A DNA stretch of 64,000 nt. It comes from JBIOHP01 sp044449065. Lineage in GTDB: Bacteria > Bacteroidota > Ignavibacteria > UBA10030 > SZUA-254. A model generated the notes under the pieces. It worked only from the letters and a program-made list of their open reading frames with translations. It was not told the DNA's origin and did no database searches. The translations under genes and the position numbers were made by a program. The stretch is taken from contig JBIOHP010000006.1 in the NCBI GenBank assembly GCA_044449065.1, forward strand, positions 1 through 64,000, given 5' to 3'. Shown here piece after piece: positions 9,125 to 17,934 of the stretch; positions within the stretch are counted from its first letter, which is position 1; each line of letters begins with the position of its first letter.

Positions 9125-9880
9125 TCAGATGCGAATGGGTAATCCCTTTGCAAGAAGGAAATGCTTCAGGGTTGGAATTTCGATTTCATGAAAATGAAAT
9201 ATGCTCGCCGCCAATACTGCGTCGGCGCATCCTTGCGATAACGCTTCAAACATATGTTCCATCGTTCCAGCCCCTCCCGAGGCAACAATCGGAACTTTTA
9301 CTGCGGATGAGAGAGCTTTCAATAACTCGGTATCATAGCCCCCTTTCATGCCGTCGTTATCGATAGAGGTGACGAGTATCTCGCCGGCCCCCTGCCCCAC
9401 AACTTTTTTAGCCCATTCAACCGCGTCTATCACGGTTTCGGTCGTTCCGCTTCTCGTATGAATAATCCATCCGCGGTTATTTCTTTTGGCGTCGATTGCG
9501 GCAACCAACGCCTGCGAGCCGACCCGGTCAACCGCTTCGCCAAGCAAGTTCGGGTTCTGCGTCAGTATCGTATTGAGCGAAACTTTATCGGCGCCGCAAT
9601 GGAGCACATTCACAATATCATCGAGTGCGCGGATGCCTCCGCCTACCGTAAGAGGGATTGCAACTTCTTTTGCGATTTTCGTTACGATTTCAAAAAATGG
9701 TTTGCGTTCTTCCAGTGTCGCCGAAATATCAAGCACAACAATTTCATCCGCCCCCGACCGGGAATAGAGCGACGCCAGCTCAACCGGATCGCCCGCGTCG
9801 AACAGATTTTTAAACCGGCGCCCTTTAACGACGCGCCCGCGCAAAACGTCGAGACAGGGTATGATTCTCCGGGTCAGCAT
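9125..9880 (-). CDS. hisF: imidazole glycerol phosphate synthase cyclase subunit HisF
   Basis: 251 residues, a TIM barrel. Catalytic Asp11 (CLDVLRGRVVKG) and Asp130 (AAIDAKRN) are present, and the phosphate-binding loops VGGGIR and ASGGAGT are intact. With HisH it forms the heterodimer that turns PRFAR plus glutamine-derived ammonia into IGP and AICAR. The ATG at 9880 touches the hisA stop. Confidence 0.97.
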   Translation of the reverse strand: MLTRRIIPCLDVLRGRVVKGRRFKNLFDAGDPVELASLYSRSGADEIVVLDISATLEERKPFFEIVTKIAKEVAIPLTVGGGIRALDDIVNVLHCGADKVSLNTILTQNPNLLGEAVDRVGSQALVAAIDAKRNNRGWIIHTRSGTTETVIDAVEWAKKVVGQGAGEILVTSIDNDGMKGGYDTELLKALSSAVKVPIVASGGAGTMEHMFEALSQGCADAVLAASIFHFHEIEIPTLKHFLLAKGLPIRI

Positions 9881-10593
9881 CAGGATTTCCAGAGAGCGTT
9901 AATATCGATCCGGTTTTCATAGATTGCCTTGCCGACAATCGCGCCTTCGACGCCGGTTCGTTCCAGCGATTCAATATCCTCGATGGATCGAACGCCGCCC
10001 GATGCGTACCATTTCACTTTGGGATATTGTTGCACCAAATTTTTATAGAGTTCTATGTTCGGACCTTCTAACATTCCATCCCGCCGGATATCGGTCGAAA
10101 GGAATCTCCTGATGCCGGCAGAAGTCATCGTCTTTACGACGTCGCCGAGGGGAGCAGCGTCGGTTTCAATCCAGCCGTTCGTGGCAATCTTTCCGTCCTT
10201 AATATCCAGCGCGATAACAAAAACAGAACATCCAATCCGGCGAACCCAATCTATTATAATACCGGGAGATTGCACCGCGAGACTTCCTATAACAATGCGT
10301 TTAACGCCGAGTGATAACAATCGCTGAATATCGTCGTACGATCTGATTCCTCCCCCAAGCTGGAGATGGAGATTGTTGATGGAGCAAATTTCAGCGATAG
10401 CTTTCCAGTTCACGATACGTTTATTTCTGGCTCCTTCCAGATCAACAACATGAATCCACGTCGCGCCCGCTTGCTGAAATTCCCGCGCTTTTTCCTTTGG
10501 GGTAATATTATACGTTTTCGTGTTTGAGAAATCGCCTTCGCTCAACCGGACGCAGGTATTATCGATAATATCTATTGCGGGGATTATTTGCAT
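9880..10593 (-). CDS. hisA: ProFAR isomerase HisA
   Basis: 237 residues from ATG 10593 (MQIIPAIDI), the canonical HisA start; a 27-residue upstream extension of the open frame lies within hisH and is not needed. A (beta/alpha)8 barrel with catalytic Asp8 and the second Asp in VIALDIKDG, and phosphate-binding LGGGIRS and ASGGVRS loops. It isomerises ProFAR to PRFAR. The start overlaps the hisH end by ten bases, suggesting translational coupling. Confidence 0.97.
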   Translation of the reverse strand: MQIIPAIDIIDNTCVRLSEGDFSNTKTYNITPKEKAREFQQAGATWIHVVDLEGARNKRIVNWKAIAEICSINNLHLQLGGGIRSYDDIQRLLSLGVKRIVIGSLAVQSPGIIIDWVRRIGCSVFVIALDIKDGKIATNGWIETDAAPLGDVVKTMTSAGIRRFLSTDIRRDGMLEGPNIELYKNLVQQYPKVKWYASGGVRSIEDIESLERTGVEGAIVGKAIYENRIDINALWKS

Positions 10594-11174
10594 AAGCCGC
10601 AGAATTTCTTTAAGAGCCGTAAACCCGCCTCGCCCGATTTTTCGGGATGAAACTGAACGCCGTAATAATTCCATTCCTGTACCATGGAAGCGAATGAAAT
10701 ACCCGCTTCCGAAATTGCCGTGGTGTAGCTATCGGGCGAAACATAATACGAATGCGCGAAATAAAAATAACCGACGTTGCCGATCTCATCAACCAGAGAA
10801 TTTTCTCCCAGGCAATGAACATTATTCCATCCCATGTGCGGAATTTTTTGAGTTTCAGAGTTGAATTTTTTAACCCGCCCGCTCAACAATCCGAGACAGG
10901 GAGTATTCCCTTCTTCGGACCTTTCGTAGAGAAGCTCCATGCCCAGGCAAATTCCCAGCAAGGGCACGCGGCAGGATCGAAGGAATTCGGCGAGATTATT
11001 ATTTTCAATCGATTCCATCGCCTTCGGCGCGGCGCCCACTCCCGGAAGAATAATTCCGCTGCATGTTTCCAGTTCCGCGCTTCGATTCGAAACTATAAAC
11101 TCCACTCCAATTGCAGCCAGGGCATTCGAAACGCTGGTAATATTTCCGGAAGCGTAATCGATTAATCCGATCAT
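10584..11174 (-). CDS. hisH: imidazole glycerol phosphate synthase glutaminase subunit HisH
   Basis: 196 residues, class I glutamine amidotransferase. The triad is complete: Cys76 in GICLGME, His176 and Glu178 in QFHPEKSG; the oxyanion-strand region LPGVGA is also present. It feeds ammonia to HisF. Its ATG overlaps the hisB stop as ATGA. Confidence 0.97.
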   Translation of the reverse strand: MIGLIDYASGNITSVSNALAAIGVEFIVSNRSAELETCSGIILPGVGAAPKAMESIENNNLAEFLRSCRVPLLGICLGMELLYERSEEGNTPCLGLLSGRVKKFNSETQKIPHMGWNNVHCLGENSLVDEIGNVGYFYFAHSYYVSPDSYTTAISEAGISFASMVQEWNYYGVQFHPEKSGEAGLRLLKKFCGLCK

Positions 11175-12268
11175 AGCGTCCCCTTTGTTGTTGGCAATAA
11201 TGATCGCGTGCGGGAATCGATCCGCGCTGCCGAGCGGAGTGCAAGCGCCACGGCTTTGAAGATCGCTTCGGCTTTATGATGTTCGTTTCTCCCTTTGCAG
11301 GAAATATGAATCGTCGCGCCCAAACCATCCGCAAACCCCTTAAAAAAATCTTCTATCAGCTCGGTAGGAAGTTCGCCGATGTATTCACGCTTGAAGGCGC
11401 AATCGAACGAGAGATGCCTCCTTCCGCTCAGATCGATCACAACGGATGCGAGAGCTTCATCGAGCGGAGCTGCAAATGCGAAACGGTCTATCCCGCGTTT
11501 ATCGCCCAGCGCCTGCCTCAGCGCGTTGCCGAAGACGATGCCCGTATCTTCAACGGTATGATGTTCATCGATCCCAAGATCGCCTTTGGCACGAATAGTG
11601 ATATCCATTCTTGAATGACGCGCCAATTGCGCGAGCATGTGATCGAAGAATTCAATCCCCGTCGAGATATCGTAAACCCCTTTTCCATCGACCGCAACGG
11701 TGACCGATATTTCCGTCTCATTAGATTTTCTTTCAATTGTTGCGTTACGGGCTGACGCTGCAATATACGCGCATGCTTGATAGGCATCCGGAGTTTGGTA
11801 TTCCGGTTTAGATTTGATTTTACCGGCGCCGATTCGCACAGAGCGTACGCAAAGATTTATGGCGAATTCAACATCGGCATCACGGTCTCCGAGGACGAAC
11901 GAATTCCCCTTATCGATCTTATTTTTTTTGACGTATCCATCGACTAATCCGGTTTTTGGCTTGCGGCAATCACAGCCAACATTAGCGTGATGCGGACAAA
12001 TAAATATCTTTTCGAATTCTATTCCTTCACCGCGCAGCAACCCGATGATTTTCTTCTGGACTTCCTCAAACGATTTCCGGGGATATGATCGCGTACCCAG
12101 CCCGTCCTGGTTGCTCACCATGACGAGAGCGAAACCTGAATCGGCAAGGAGACGCAAACCGGAGATGATGCCGGGGATAAATTCCAGTTTTTGGAGAGAA
12201 TCGATTTGTTTATCCGCCGGTTCGCGAATAATGGTTCCATCTCTGTCTACGAAGACAACTTTCTTCAT
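11171..12268 (-). CDS. hisB: bifunctional histidinol-phosphatase / imidazoleglycerol-phosphate dehydratase
   Basis: 365 residues, both HisB activities on one chain. The N-terminal HAD phosphatase has nucleophile Asp8 and Asp10 (VDRDGT) and a zinc loop with Cys91, His93, Cys99 and Cys101, matching the enterobacterial HisB numbering within one residue. The dehydratase domain (about 175-365) has FFDHML, DEHHTVEDTGI and RNEHHKAEAIFKA, the two manganese-binding histidine motifs. Overlaps hisC and hisH by four bases each. Confidence 0.97.
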   Translation of the reverse strand: MKKVVFVDRDGTIIREPADKQIDSLQKLEFIPGIISGLRLLADSGFALVMVSNQDGLGTRSYPRKSFEEVQKKIIGLLRGEGIEFEKIFICPHHANVGCDCRKPKTGLVDGYVKKNKIDKGNSFVLGDRDADVEFAINLCVRSVRIGAGKIKSKPEYQTPDAYQACAYIAASARNATIERKSNETEISVTVAVDGKGVYDISTGIEFFDHMLAQLARHSRMDITIRAKGDLGIDEHHTVEDTGIVFGNALRQALGDKRGIDRFAFAAPLDEALASVVIDLSGRRHLSFDCAFKREYIGELPTELIEDFFKGFADGLGATIHISCKGRNEHHKAEAIFKAVALALRSAARIDSRTRSLLPTTKGTL

Positions 12269-13329
12269 TTCATCTCCGAAAGAATTTGAGTGAGCAGAAT
12301 ATTTTCTTCTTCAGATCCGATGGTAATCCGCAGGCAATTTTTTAATCGTGGCTCGACTCTTCTTCGGACAAGAATTCCTCCTTGAAGAAGTTTCTCATAT
12401 GCACGCTCGGCGTCGCGAAATTTAACCAGAATGAAATTTGCGTCGCTCGGATAAATATGGACGACGTCTTTATAAGTTCGAAGGATGTTTATTAACTTCT
12501 CTTTTTCTTTCCTGATGGTCGCAACCGCCGTGCACATAAAATTTCCGGATGAAAGTACATTCAACGCCAGCGATGAGGTTACGGTATTTATATTATACGG
12601 CGCTTTGATCCGGAGAAGATACGCAATAAGATCGGGATGACCGACGCAATAACCGAGACGGATACCCGCAGATCCCCATGCTTTCGAAAGTGTTTTCAGG
12701 ATAATGAGATTTTCCTTGCTCGCGACGTTTTTTGGTTGAATAACCTGATCGGCATCGGCAAATTCCGCGTACGCTTCGTCGATAACGACCATGCAGCCCG
12801 CCGCATCGGCAAGTTTCATGATATCGTTTTTGTTCAGGAGGTTGCCGGTCGGATTGTTCGGCGTACAGCAGAAAATAAGTTTCGTCTCGCTTGTCACCGC
12901 GCGGAGTGTTTTCTCGGTATCGATGTGGAAATTTTCGTTCAGCTCAACATCGATGCGGCGGACATTGTTTAAAGCAGCCGATACGCCATACACGCCGTAC
13001 GTGGGTTGTAAAATAAGAACGGCATCCTTCCCGGGCTCGCAGAATAAGCGAATGAGGAGATCGATAATTTCATCGGAGCCGACGCCAACAAAAACGGATT
13101 CCGCATTAACTTGATGGCTTTGAGCAAGCGCGTCGCGTAATTCTCTTTGATACGGATCGGGATAACGATTGAGTTTCAGTCCGTTAAGCTCAACGGGACT
13201 ACCAAGCGCCAATTCATTTGCGTCCAGAAAAACAAACTCGCGGTCGGCGCTTATATCTTTCATCTCGCTTCTCGCCGATTGATACGGCTTAAATTCCCTG
13301 AGATGTCCTCTCACCAAATCCTGAATCAT
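12265..13329 (-). CDS. hisC: histidinol-phosphate aminotransferase
   Basis: 354 residues, fold-type I PLP enzyme of the HisC group. The PLP lysine is Lys216 in TLSKAWGSAGIRLGY; CCTPNNPTGN and IDEAYAEF supply the cofactor-binding Asn and Asp/Tyr. It transaminates imidazole acetol-phosphate. Its start overlaps hisD by four bases. Unlike the separate aminotransferase at 19.9-21.1 kb, this one is in the his operon, so its substrate assignment is firm. Confidence 0.96.
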   Translation of the reverse strand: MIQDLVRGHLREFKPYQSARSEMKDISADREFVFLDANELALGSPVELNGLKLNRYPDPYQRELRDALAQSHQVNAESVFVGVGSDEIIDLLIRLFCEPGKDAVLILQPTYGVYGVSAALNNVRRIDVELNENFHIDTEKTLRAVTSETKLIFCCTPNNPTGNLLNKNDIMKLADAAGCMVVIDEAYAEFADADQVIQPKNVASKENLIILKTLSKAWGSAGIRLGYCVGHPDLIAYLLRIKAPYNINTVTSSLALNVLSSGNFMCTAVATIRKEKEKLINILRTYKDVVHIYPSDANFILVKFRDAERAYEKLLQGGILVRRRVEPRLKNCLRITIGSEEENILLTQILSEMK

Positions 13330-14618
13330 AACGCGACCCCGCGGATAAGCGCTGCGTTCTTATGACCATCCAAGTTTTCCGCTTCCGCAAGCACGGAAAC
13401 TGTTTTGGCGATGTTTTTCAATCCCTGCTCGGTTACTGTTTGAAAAAATACGGGTTTCATAAAGCTTTCAACGGTAACGCCGCCGGAATACCGCGCGGCG
13501 CCATTGGTGGGCAGCGTATGATTGGTGCCGGATGCGTAATCGCCGAAGACCGCCGAGGTAATGTTCCCCAGAAAAACCGAACCGGCTGATGTGATCCTGT
13601 CTTGATATTTCTCCGGATGTTCTACGGCAAGCTGGAGATGTTCGGGGGCGTACCGGTTCGAGAACTCAATCGCCTGATCGATCGTATTCACGATAAGGGA
13701 GAAACTTTTTTCCAATGCCTTGCTCACGATTTCCTTCCGGGAGAGAGAGGCAGTTTGTTTGATCATCTCGGTTTCAATAGCAATTGCGATTTGCCGGGAT
13801 GTTGCAACGAGTATGACCTGTGAATCCTCCCCATGTTCTGCCTGGGCAATGAGATCGGCCGCTACCCATGAGGGCTTTGCGTGCTCATCGGCTATAATCA
13901 AAACTTCTGTGGGACCCGCATGGACATCGATGGCAATGTTATAGGGCGGCTGGGTGACCGCTAATTTCGCGGCGGCAACATACCTATTGCCCGGTCCGAA
14001 AATTTTATCGACCTTCGGGATCGACTCGGTGCCCAACGCCATCGCTGCTATCGCCTGGGCGCCTCCCACTTTATATATCTGTTTGATGTTCAGAGTTTCC
14101 GCGGCAAATAAAATCGAAGGCGAAATTGCGCCGGAAGGGAGCGGGGGCGTACAGACAACGATGTTCCGGCAACCGGCAATTGTCGCGGGAATTCCAAGCA
14201 TTAACAATGTCGATACTAACGGCGCGGTGCCGCCCGGAATATACAAACCGACATTGTTGATCGGTTTCCAGACCCTAGAGCAAGAGACGCCGGGCGTCGT
14301 TTCAACGGTAATCGGCAATGGAATCTGTGCCCGATGGAATATTTCAATGCTTTTTGAGGCACGGGAGACGGCTTCCTGTAAATTCGCAGGAACCATCCGT
14401 CGCGCATTTTCCCGTTCGTCCTGGCACACCTGAAATTTTTTGATGATTGCTTTATCAAATTTTTCCGTAAGCTCGCGCAGCGCCGCGTCGCCGTTCGACG
14501 CGACCTGTTTCAGGATGCTGTGAACCACCGTAGGCACATCAGTATACGTGGTGGACGGACGAACACACAGGTTTGCCAATTCATCAGGCGATAGAGTATC
14601 AAGGTTATAGGTTCTCAT
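13326..14618 (-). CDS. hisD: histidinol dehydrogenase
   Basis: 430 residues, the usual length. Contains GGTAPLVSTLLMLGIPA, the GPGNRYVAAAK nucleotide-binding segment, AGPTEVLIIADE, the catalytic Glu/His in YAPEHLQL and the zinc/substrate region ASGTNHTLPTNGAARYSGG. Oxidises histidinol to histidine with two NAD+. Starts three bases after the hisG stop. Confidence 0.97.
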   Translation of the reverse strand: MRTYNLDTLSPDELANLCVRPSTTYTDVPTVVHSILKQVASNGDAALRELTEKFDKAIIKKFQVCQDERENARRMVPANLQEAVSRASKSIEIFHRAQIPLPITVETTPGVSCSRVWKPINNVGLYIPGGTAPLVSTLLMLGIPATIAGCRNIVVCTPPLPSGAISPSILFAAETLNIKQIYKVGGAQAIAAMALGTESIPKVDKIFGPGNRYVAAAKLAVTQPPYNIAIDVHAGPTEVLIIADEHAKPSWVAADLIAQAEHGEDSQVILVATSRQIAIAIETEMIKQTASLSRKEIVSKALEKSFSLIVNTIDQAIEFSNRYAPEHLQLAVEHPEKYQDRITSAGSVFLGNITSAVFGDYASGTNHTLPTNGAARYSGGVTVESFMKPVFFQTVTEQGLKNIAKTVSVLAEAENLDGHKNAALIRGVAL

Positions 14619-14621
14619 ACG

Positions 14622-15497
14622 CTACGCGATGAATTTTTCAATCGGTAAAACAACGAGATCGGTTGCGCCGACTTTTTTCAATTTTTCGATAACATCCCAG
14701 AAGACGTCTTCTGCAACCACAGAGTGCACCGCTACCATTGCAGGATCGGCAAGCGGCATGATCGTGGGACTTTTCATGCCGGGGATAAGGCGCTTGATCG
14801 ATGAAACCGCTTCAACAGGAGCGTTCATCATCACATACCGTTTGCCCCTCGCATCGAGAGAGCTTTTGAACCGCGTGAGGAGCCGGTCGATGTGTAGTTT
14901 CTTTCCTGAACTTTTCAACGACGCTATGTTCGCGATCAGTACCGCCTGCGACTCGATGACGGTGTGAATCACCTCAAGCCCGTGCACACGGGCGGTGCTG
15001 CCGGTGGAGATTATATCGCAGGTGGCGTCGGCAACGTCGAGAGCGGGAGTAATTTCCACGGAGCCGCTGATTTCAATCACCTCTGCCGTGATGGAATTTG
15101 AAGCAAGAAACCGTTTGACCGTATGCGGGTACGACGTTGCGATACGGCGTCCCTTTAAATGCGCGATGGAGCGGATCGCGCCGGAATTCGGCGCGCAGAT
15201 GACGAGCTTGCAAAATCCAAAACCCAACCGCTCGATAATTTTTACGCTCGCGTGTTTTTCAATGACAATATTTTCACCGACAATGCCGAGATCGCTCACC
15301 CCGTCCTGGACATATTCCGGTATATCATCATCCCGAATCGATAGGAGATCGAGCGGAAAGTTTTTGCAGGGTGAAAATAGAGACCTCGTTTGAAATTCGA
15401 GATCGAAACCCGCCGCCTTGATGAGCCGCAGCGAGTCTTCGGTAATTCGACCTTCCTTTTGTACAGCGAGTTTTAATCTTCCATTATGAGCGAGCAT
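14622..15497 (-). CDS. hisG: ATP phosphoribosyltransferase, long form
   Basis: 291 residues, so the long HisG with a C-terminal ACT-like regulatory domain (about 215-291), which is feedback-inhibited by histidine in relatives and needs no HisZ; none is seen here. The catalytic part has KLAVQKEGRI, DLGIVGENIV and the PRPP loop ISTGSTARVHGLEVI. First structural gene of the operon. The ATG is immediately preceded by an 18-bp inverted repeat that leaves no room for a normal ribosome-binding site. Confidence 0.96.
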   Translation of the reverse strand: MLAHNGRLKLAVQKEGRITEDSLRLIKAAGFDLEFQTRSLFSPCKNFPLDLLSIRDDDIPEYVQDGVSDLGIVGENIVIEKHASVKIIERLGFGFCKLVICAPNSGAIRSIAHLKGRRIATSYPHTVKRFLASNSITAEVIEISGSVEITPALDVADATCDIISTGSTARVHGLEVIHTVIESQAVLIANIASLKSSGKKLHIDRLLTRFKSSLDARGKRYVMMNAPVEAVSSIKRLIPGMKSPTIMPLADPAMVAVHSVVAEDVFWDVIEKLKKVGATDLVVLPIEKFIA

Positions 15498-15515
15498 ACT
15501 TTAGTATAGTAAAGT
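15498..15515. promoter_or_regulatory. putative HisR/YerC operator 2 (before hisG)
   Basis: ACTTTAGTATAGTAAAGT, an inverted repeat with 6-base arms (ACTTTA/TAAAGT) around six bases, directly adjacent to the hisG ATG. It matches the site before the regulator gene in both arms and in 14 of 18 positions. Confidence 0.6.
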
Positions 15516-15533
15516 TAGATAGTAAAAAAATTA

Positions 15534-15824
15534 TTATTTACTTTTATGAGTTCGTTGGATGGCGAGGCGGTAGCCGCCGGTGCCTTTTTTTACCCAGCGC
15601 GCGACCCGTGCCACGGTTGTGGAGCTTAATCCCGTTTCTTTTATGATACGGGTATAGGGGATCCCTTCAGCGAGCATACGGGCGGCTTTCCACCGTTCGG
15701 CAAATTCCTGGATTTCCGTTTCGGTCAATAGATCGCGGAAGAACGCCTTTGCCTCCTCTACGGACTTCAATGTGAGGATTCCGGCGTATAATTCGTCAAT
15801 ATCTTTTCGATCTATCTTTCTCAT
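15534..15824 (-). CDS. TrpR-superfamily regulator of the his operon (YerC/HisR-like)
   Basis: 96 residues, a complete YerC/YecD-type TrpR-like protein. Helices FFRDLLTETEIQEFAERW and MLAEGIPYTRIIKETGLSSTTVARVARW form the TrpR-like helix-turn-helix, followed by GTGGYRLA. TrpR-superfamily regulators of this type are known to control histidine genes in some Firmicutes (called HisR); histidine as co-effector here is inferred. It is the first gene of the his operon. The same inverted repeat occurs at its own promoter and again before hisG, so autoregulation plus control of hisG is the simplest model. Confidence 0.85.
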   Translation of the reverse strand: MRKIDRKDIDELYAGILTLKSVEEAKAFFRDLLTETEIQEFAERWKAARMLAEGIPYTRIIKETGLSSTTVARVARWVKKGTGGYRLAIQRTHKSK

Positions 15825-15827
15825 GGC

Positions 15828-15845
15828 ACTTTAGTCAGATAAAGT
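15828..15845. promoter_or_regulatory. putative HisR/YerC operator 1 (autoregulatory)
   Basis: ACTTTAGTCAGATAAAGT, with the same ACTTTA/TAAAGT arms as the site before hisG. It sits three bases upstream of the regulator start and overlaps the last three bases of the -10 box, so binding would block initiation. Confidence 0.65.
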
Positions 15846-15871
15846 ATACGGAATTTTTATAAATTTGTCAA
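15843..15871 (-). promoter_or_regulatory. his operon promoter
   Basis: On the minus strand TTGACA (15871-15866), a 17-base spacer and TATACT (15848-15843): a near-perfect sigma-70 promoter, with the transcription start expected inside the operator. The leader would be very short, which fits repression at the DNA and leaves no room for an attenuator or T-box. Confidence 0.7.
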
Positions 15872-15949
15872 GTGACGGGGCGCACAGAATCGTTATGGTT
15901 CGTTCCTGAGTATATCCTCTATCTATGAATTACCGCTCGCTCCATTAGA

Positions 15950-16250
15950 CCACCCCCTGCCCCCTCCCCGCCTGCACAGCAAGATCGGGCAGGCTCCGAG
16001 AGGATGGGGACGTTCCTATACGCATTCGAAGTGAATTCAAATGCCGAAAACAGGTTAACCAGAACATCTGACATTATCAGTTATTGTTGGGGCAACGTAA
16101 GACAAAGTCCCGGAGGGACGACATGTCTATAGCCGAGGAGCACCCTGATAGCGGCAGAGCCCCGTAGCGGGCGATATGTGGGGGATGTGTTTAACGAAAT
16201 ATGCGGAAATGTTGGTATTCTCTGACGCAGGAGCGTCTTTCAATGGCTTC
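15950..16250. repeat. intergenic cluster of small hairpin repeats
   Basis: The 425-base gap 15846-16270 has no gene. It holds a CCCC/GCCTGC...GCAGGC...GGGG imperfect hairpin (about 15950-16010) and then three small stem-loops: GTCCC-gga-GGGAC (16107-16119), GCCC-cgtagc-GGGC near 16159-16172, and GACGC-agga-GCGTC near 16223-16236. The first two share the frame AGYCCCGKAGSG(G)RCGAYATGT. This looks like a dispersed repeat of the kind seen between genes in FCB genomes rather than a terminator, since no T-run follows. Confidence 0.4.
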
Positions 16251-16270
16251 CCACCGCTCAAAATTCAAGA

Positions 16271-17878
16271 TCATTTAAAGATTCCGGCAATCCGACAAAT
16301 TATTTTGACGAACCAACTAGGTTCACTTTTATGGACGTGGACATGAAGCTTTTTGATGTTCGGATGGTTATGATCTGTGAATACCGTATCCTTTAATGAA
16401 TAAAATATGGATGAATCCTTCATTTGAATGCTGCTACTTTTTGAATCTCTAAACAACCGGCCTGTTCCTACCGGTGTTAGCGACATGGGATATATCAAAT
16501 TATAGTTTGGTTTCTTCGATTCTCGTTGATCATCTTCTCTGCACAAATCAACAGTCTCGCTCTTTAAAGCAATGGAGGGGGGTAAAATAAATTGTGCCGC
16601 AGAACAAAATTTTACTAAATAAACCGAGTCGCTTTCTTTTTTAATAACACTAGTGCCGGCACTGTCAACAAGGACTGAATCTACAATAATCCCGGATTCG
16701 ACATAATCAATGAAGTAACTATTTTTGTTAACCCACGAAGTCTCATTAGGCTCGTCATAGAACGATATTATATCCCCAAAACTGTCCTTAATCTCTTTTT
16801 CATGTGGTTTAATTTCTTTATCCCATCTTTCCGCATTTATCATTACGGGGTCATACGGAATTGGCACCGAATCTATCCGGATATAATCTAACCTCTTTGA
16901 GATAGCTGAATCTAAATTATCGTAATCATCGTTTGAAAAAGCGATAATTGTCCCCGGAGGCCACCAATCTGAATCACGTTTCAATTTTTGGATGAATTCT
17001 AATCGAGTCATTTCAGTATGATTATTTACCAAATCCTCTCGGCCATGTTGTTCAAGATAGATCGTCGGGATAATATAAGTCGAGGTCGATTTGTGCTCAC
17101 GATTCAAAATCAGATACTTCACTTTAGTTGTGTCGCGAGTGATTTCAACTAAACTATCGAAGGAATTATCAAAACGAAATTTCAAAAATCCTGAATAATA
17201 ATATGCTCTTCCTTGATTATATTGCTGCCCAACAGTCCTAAAGTCACTAAATGGATCTTTATCCTTGTCCTTTGCACAATAATGATTTTTATTGTAATAA
17301 TAAATATAGGTATAAGGCGATATGCTCGCCAGGTCAACCGTCCCTTTGTGCAAGGCTATAAGCAAATCCTCATAATCAACCCCCATCATTTTCATATCAA
17401 ATTGATAGGTCGAAGCTAAAGGTCCAAGAATCTTAGATGCAGAAACGACAAAGGTCGAATCACGTTGACTTAGTTTGCCGCCCGTCGAACTAGTATAGTT
17501 GGTTATCCCGAGAACAACTCTCTTTTTTATATGCTCGGGATGGAACAGACCGTTCAACGATACACCCGCGAGAAAAATTGTTAATAAGGGCATGATAATT
17601 TTTATGATAACCATCTTTGCTTGACGAGAACGATTTTTTTGGATCATCCAGCCGATAAGCACAACAATCGATAGGAAACCAAAACTAAGCAACAGACGCT
17701 CATCTTCATACATATTCCATAAACGGCGGAAAGCGAATACGGCGAATAATCCGATAATTACTACGACGACCATCGTTAGAGTGGGCAACTTGATAATTTT
17801 CCTATCACGATCCCATAAGAAAGATAGCATCTTTTTGAAGAATGCCTCAATTTTTTCCCACTCGATAGAGATTTTCAT
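16271..17878 (-). CDS. membrane-anchored PhnD-like substrate-binding protein
   Basis: About 535 residues from ATG 17878. Three membrane helices (about 34-52, 62-79, 91-108) precede a domain like the phosphate/phosphonate-binding PhnD family. The domain opens with KRVVLGITNYTSSTGGK, then VDYEDLLIALHKGTVDLASISPYTY (family 'l..GkvDia..gp..Y') and HKSTSTYIIPTIYLEQHG (family 'STSGYlvP'). The part after about residue 340 is unassigned and ends in a His-rich stretch (DHNHPNIKKLHVHVHK). Typical PhnD is a soluble or lipid-anchored ABC partner; here it is tethered by several helices and no ABC permease or ATPase is nearby. It follows a PafA-like phosphatase after 56 bases, so a phosphorus-related role is plausible but inferred. 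Confidence 0.65.
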   Translation of the reverse strand: MKISIEWEKIEAFFKKMLSFLWDRDRKIIKLPTLTMVVVVIIGLFAVFAFRRLWNMYEDERLLLSFGFLSIVVLIGWMIQKNRSRQAKMVIIKIIMPLLTIFLAGVSLNGLFHPEHIKKRVVLGITNYTSSTGGKLSQRDSTFVVSASKILGPLASTYQFDMKMMGVDYEDLLIALHKGTVDLASISPYTYIYYYNKNHYCAKDKDKDPFSDFRTVGQQYNQGRAYYYSGFLKFRFDNSFDSLVEITRDTTKVKYLILNREHKSTSTYIIPTIYLEQHGREDLVNNHTEMTRLEFIQKLKRDSDWWPPGTIIAFSNDDYDNLDSAISKRLDYIRIDSVPIPYDPVMINAERWDKEIKPHEKEIKDSFGDIISFYDEPNETSWVNKNSYFIDYVESGIIVDSVLVDSAGTSVIKKESDSVYLVKFCSAAQFILPPSIALKSETVDLCREDDQRESKKPNYNLIYPMSLTPVGTGRLFRDSKSSSIQMKDSSIFYSLKDTVFTDHNHPNIKKLHVHVHKSEPSWFVKIICRIAGIFK

Positions 17879-17934
17879 ACCCAATATTCCTTCATGAAAA
17901 TAATAATGATGCCGACATAAAATCGATAATCACG

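Noticed and set aside
15498..15515. TATACT inside the hisG-proximal repeat as an internal promoter for hisG
   Set aside because: On the minus strand it ends only five bases before the hisG ATG, so a transcript from it could not include the start codon, and no -35 box lies at the right distance.
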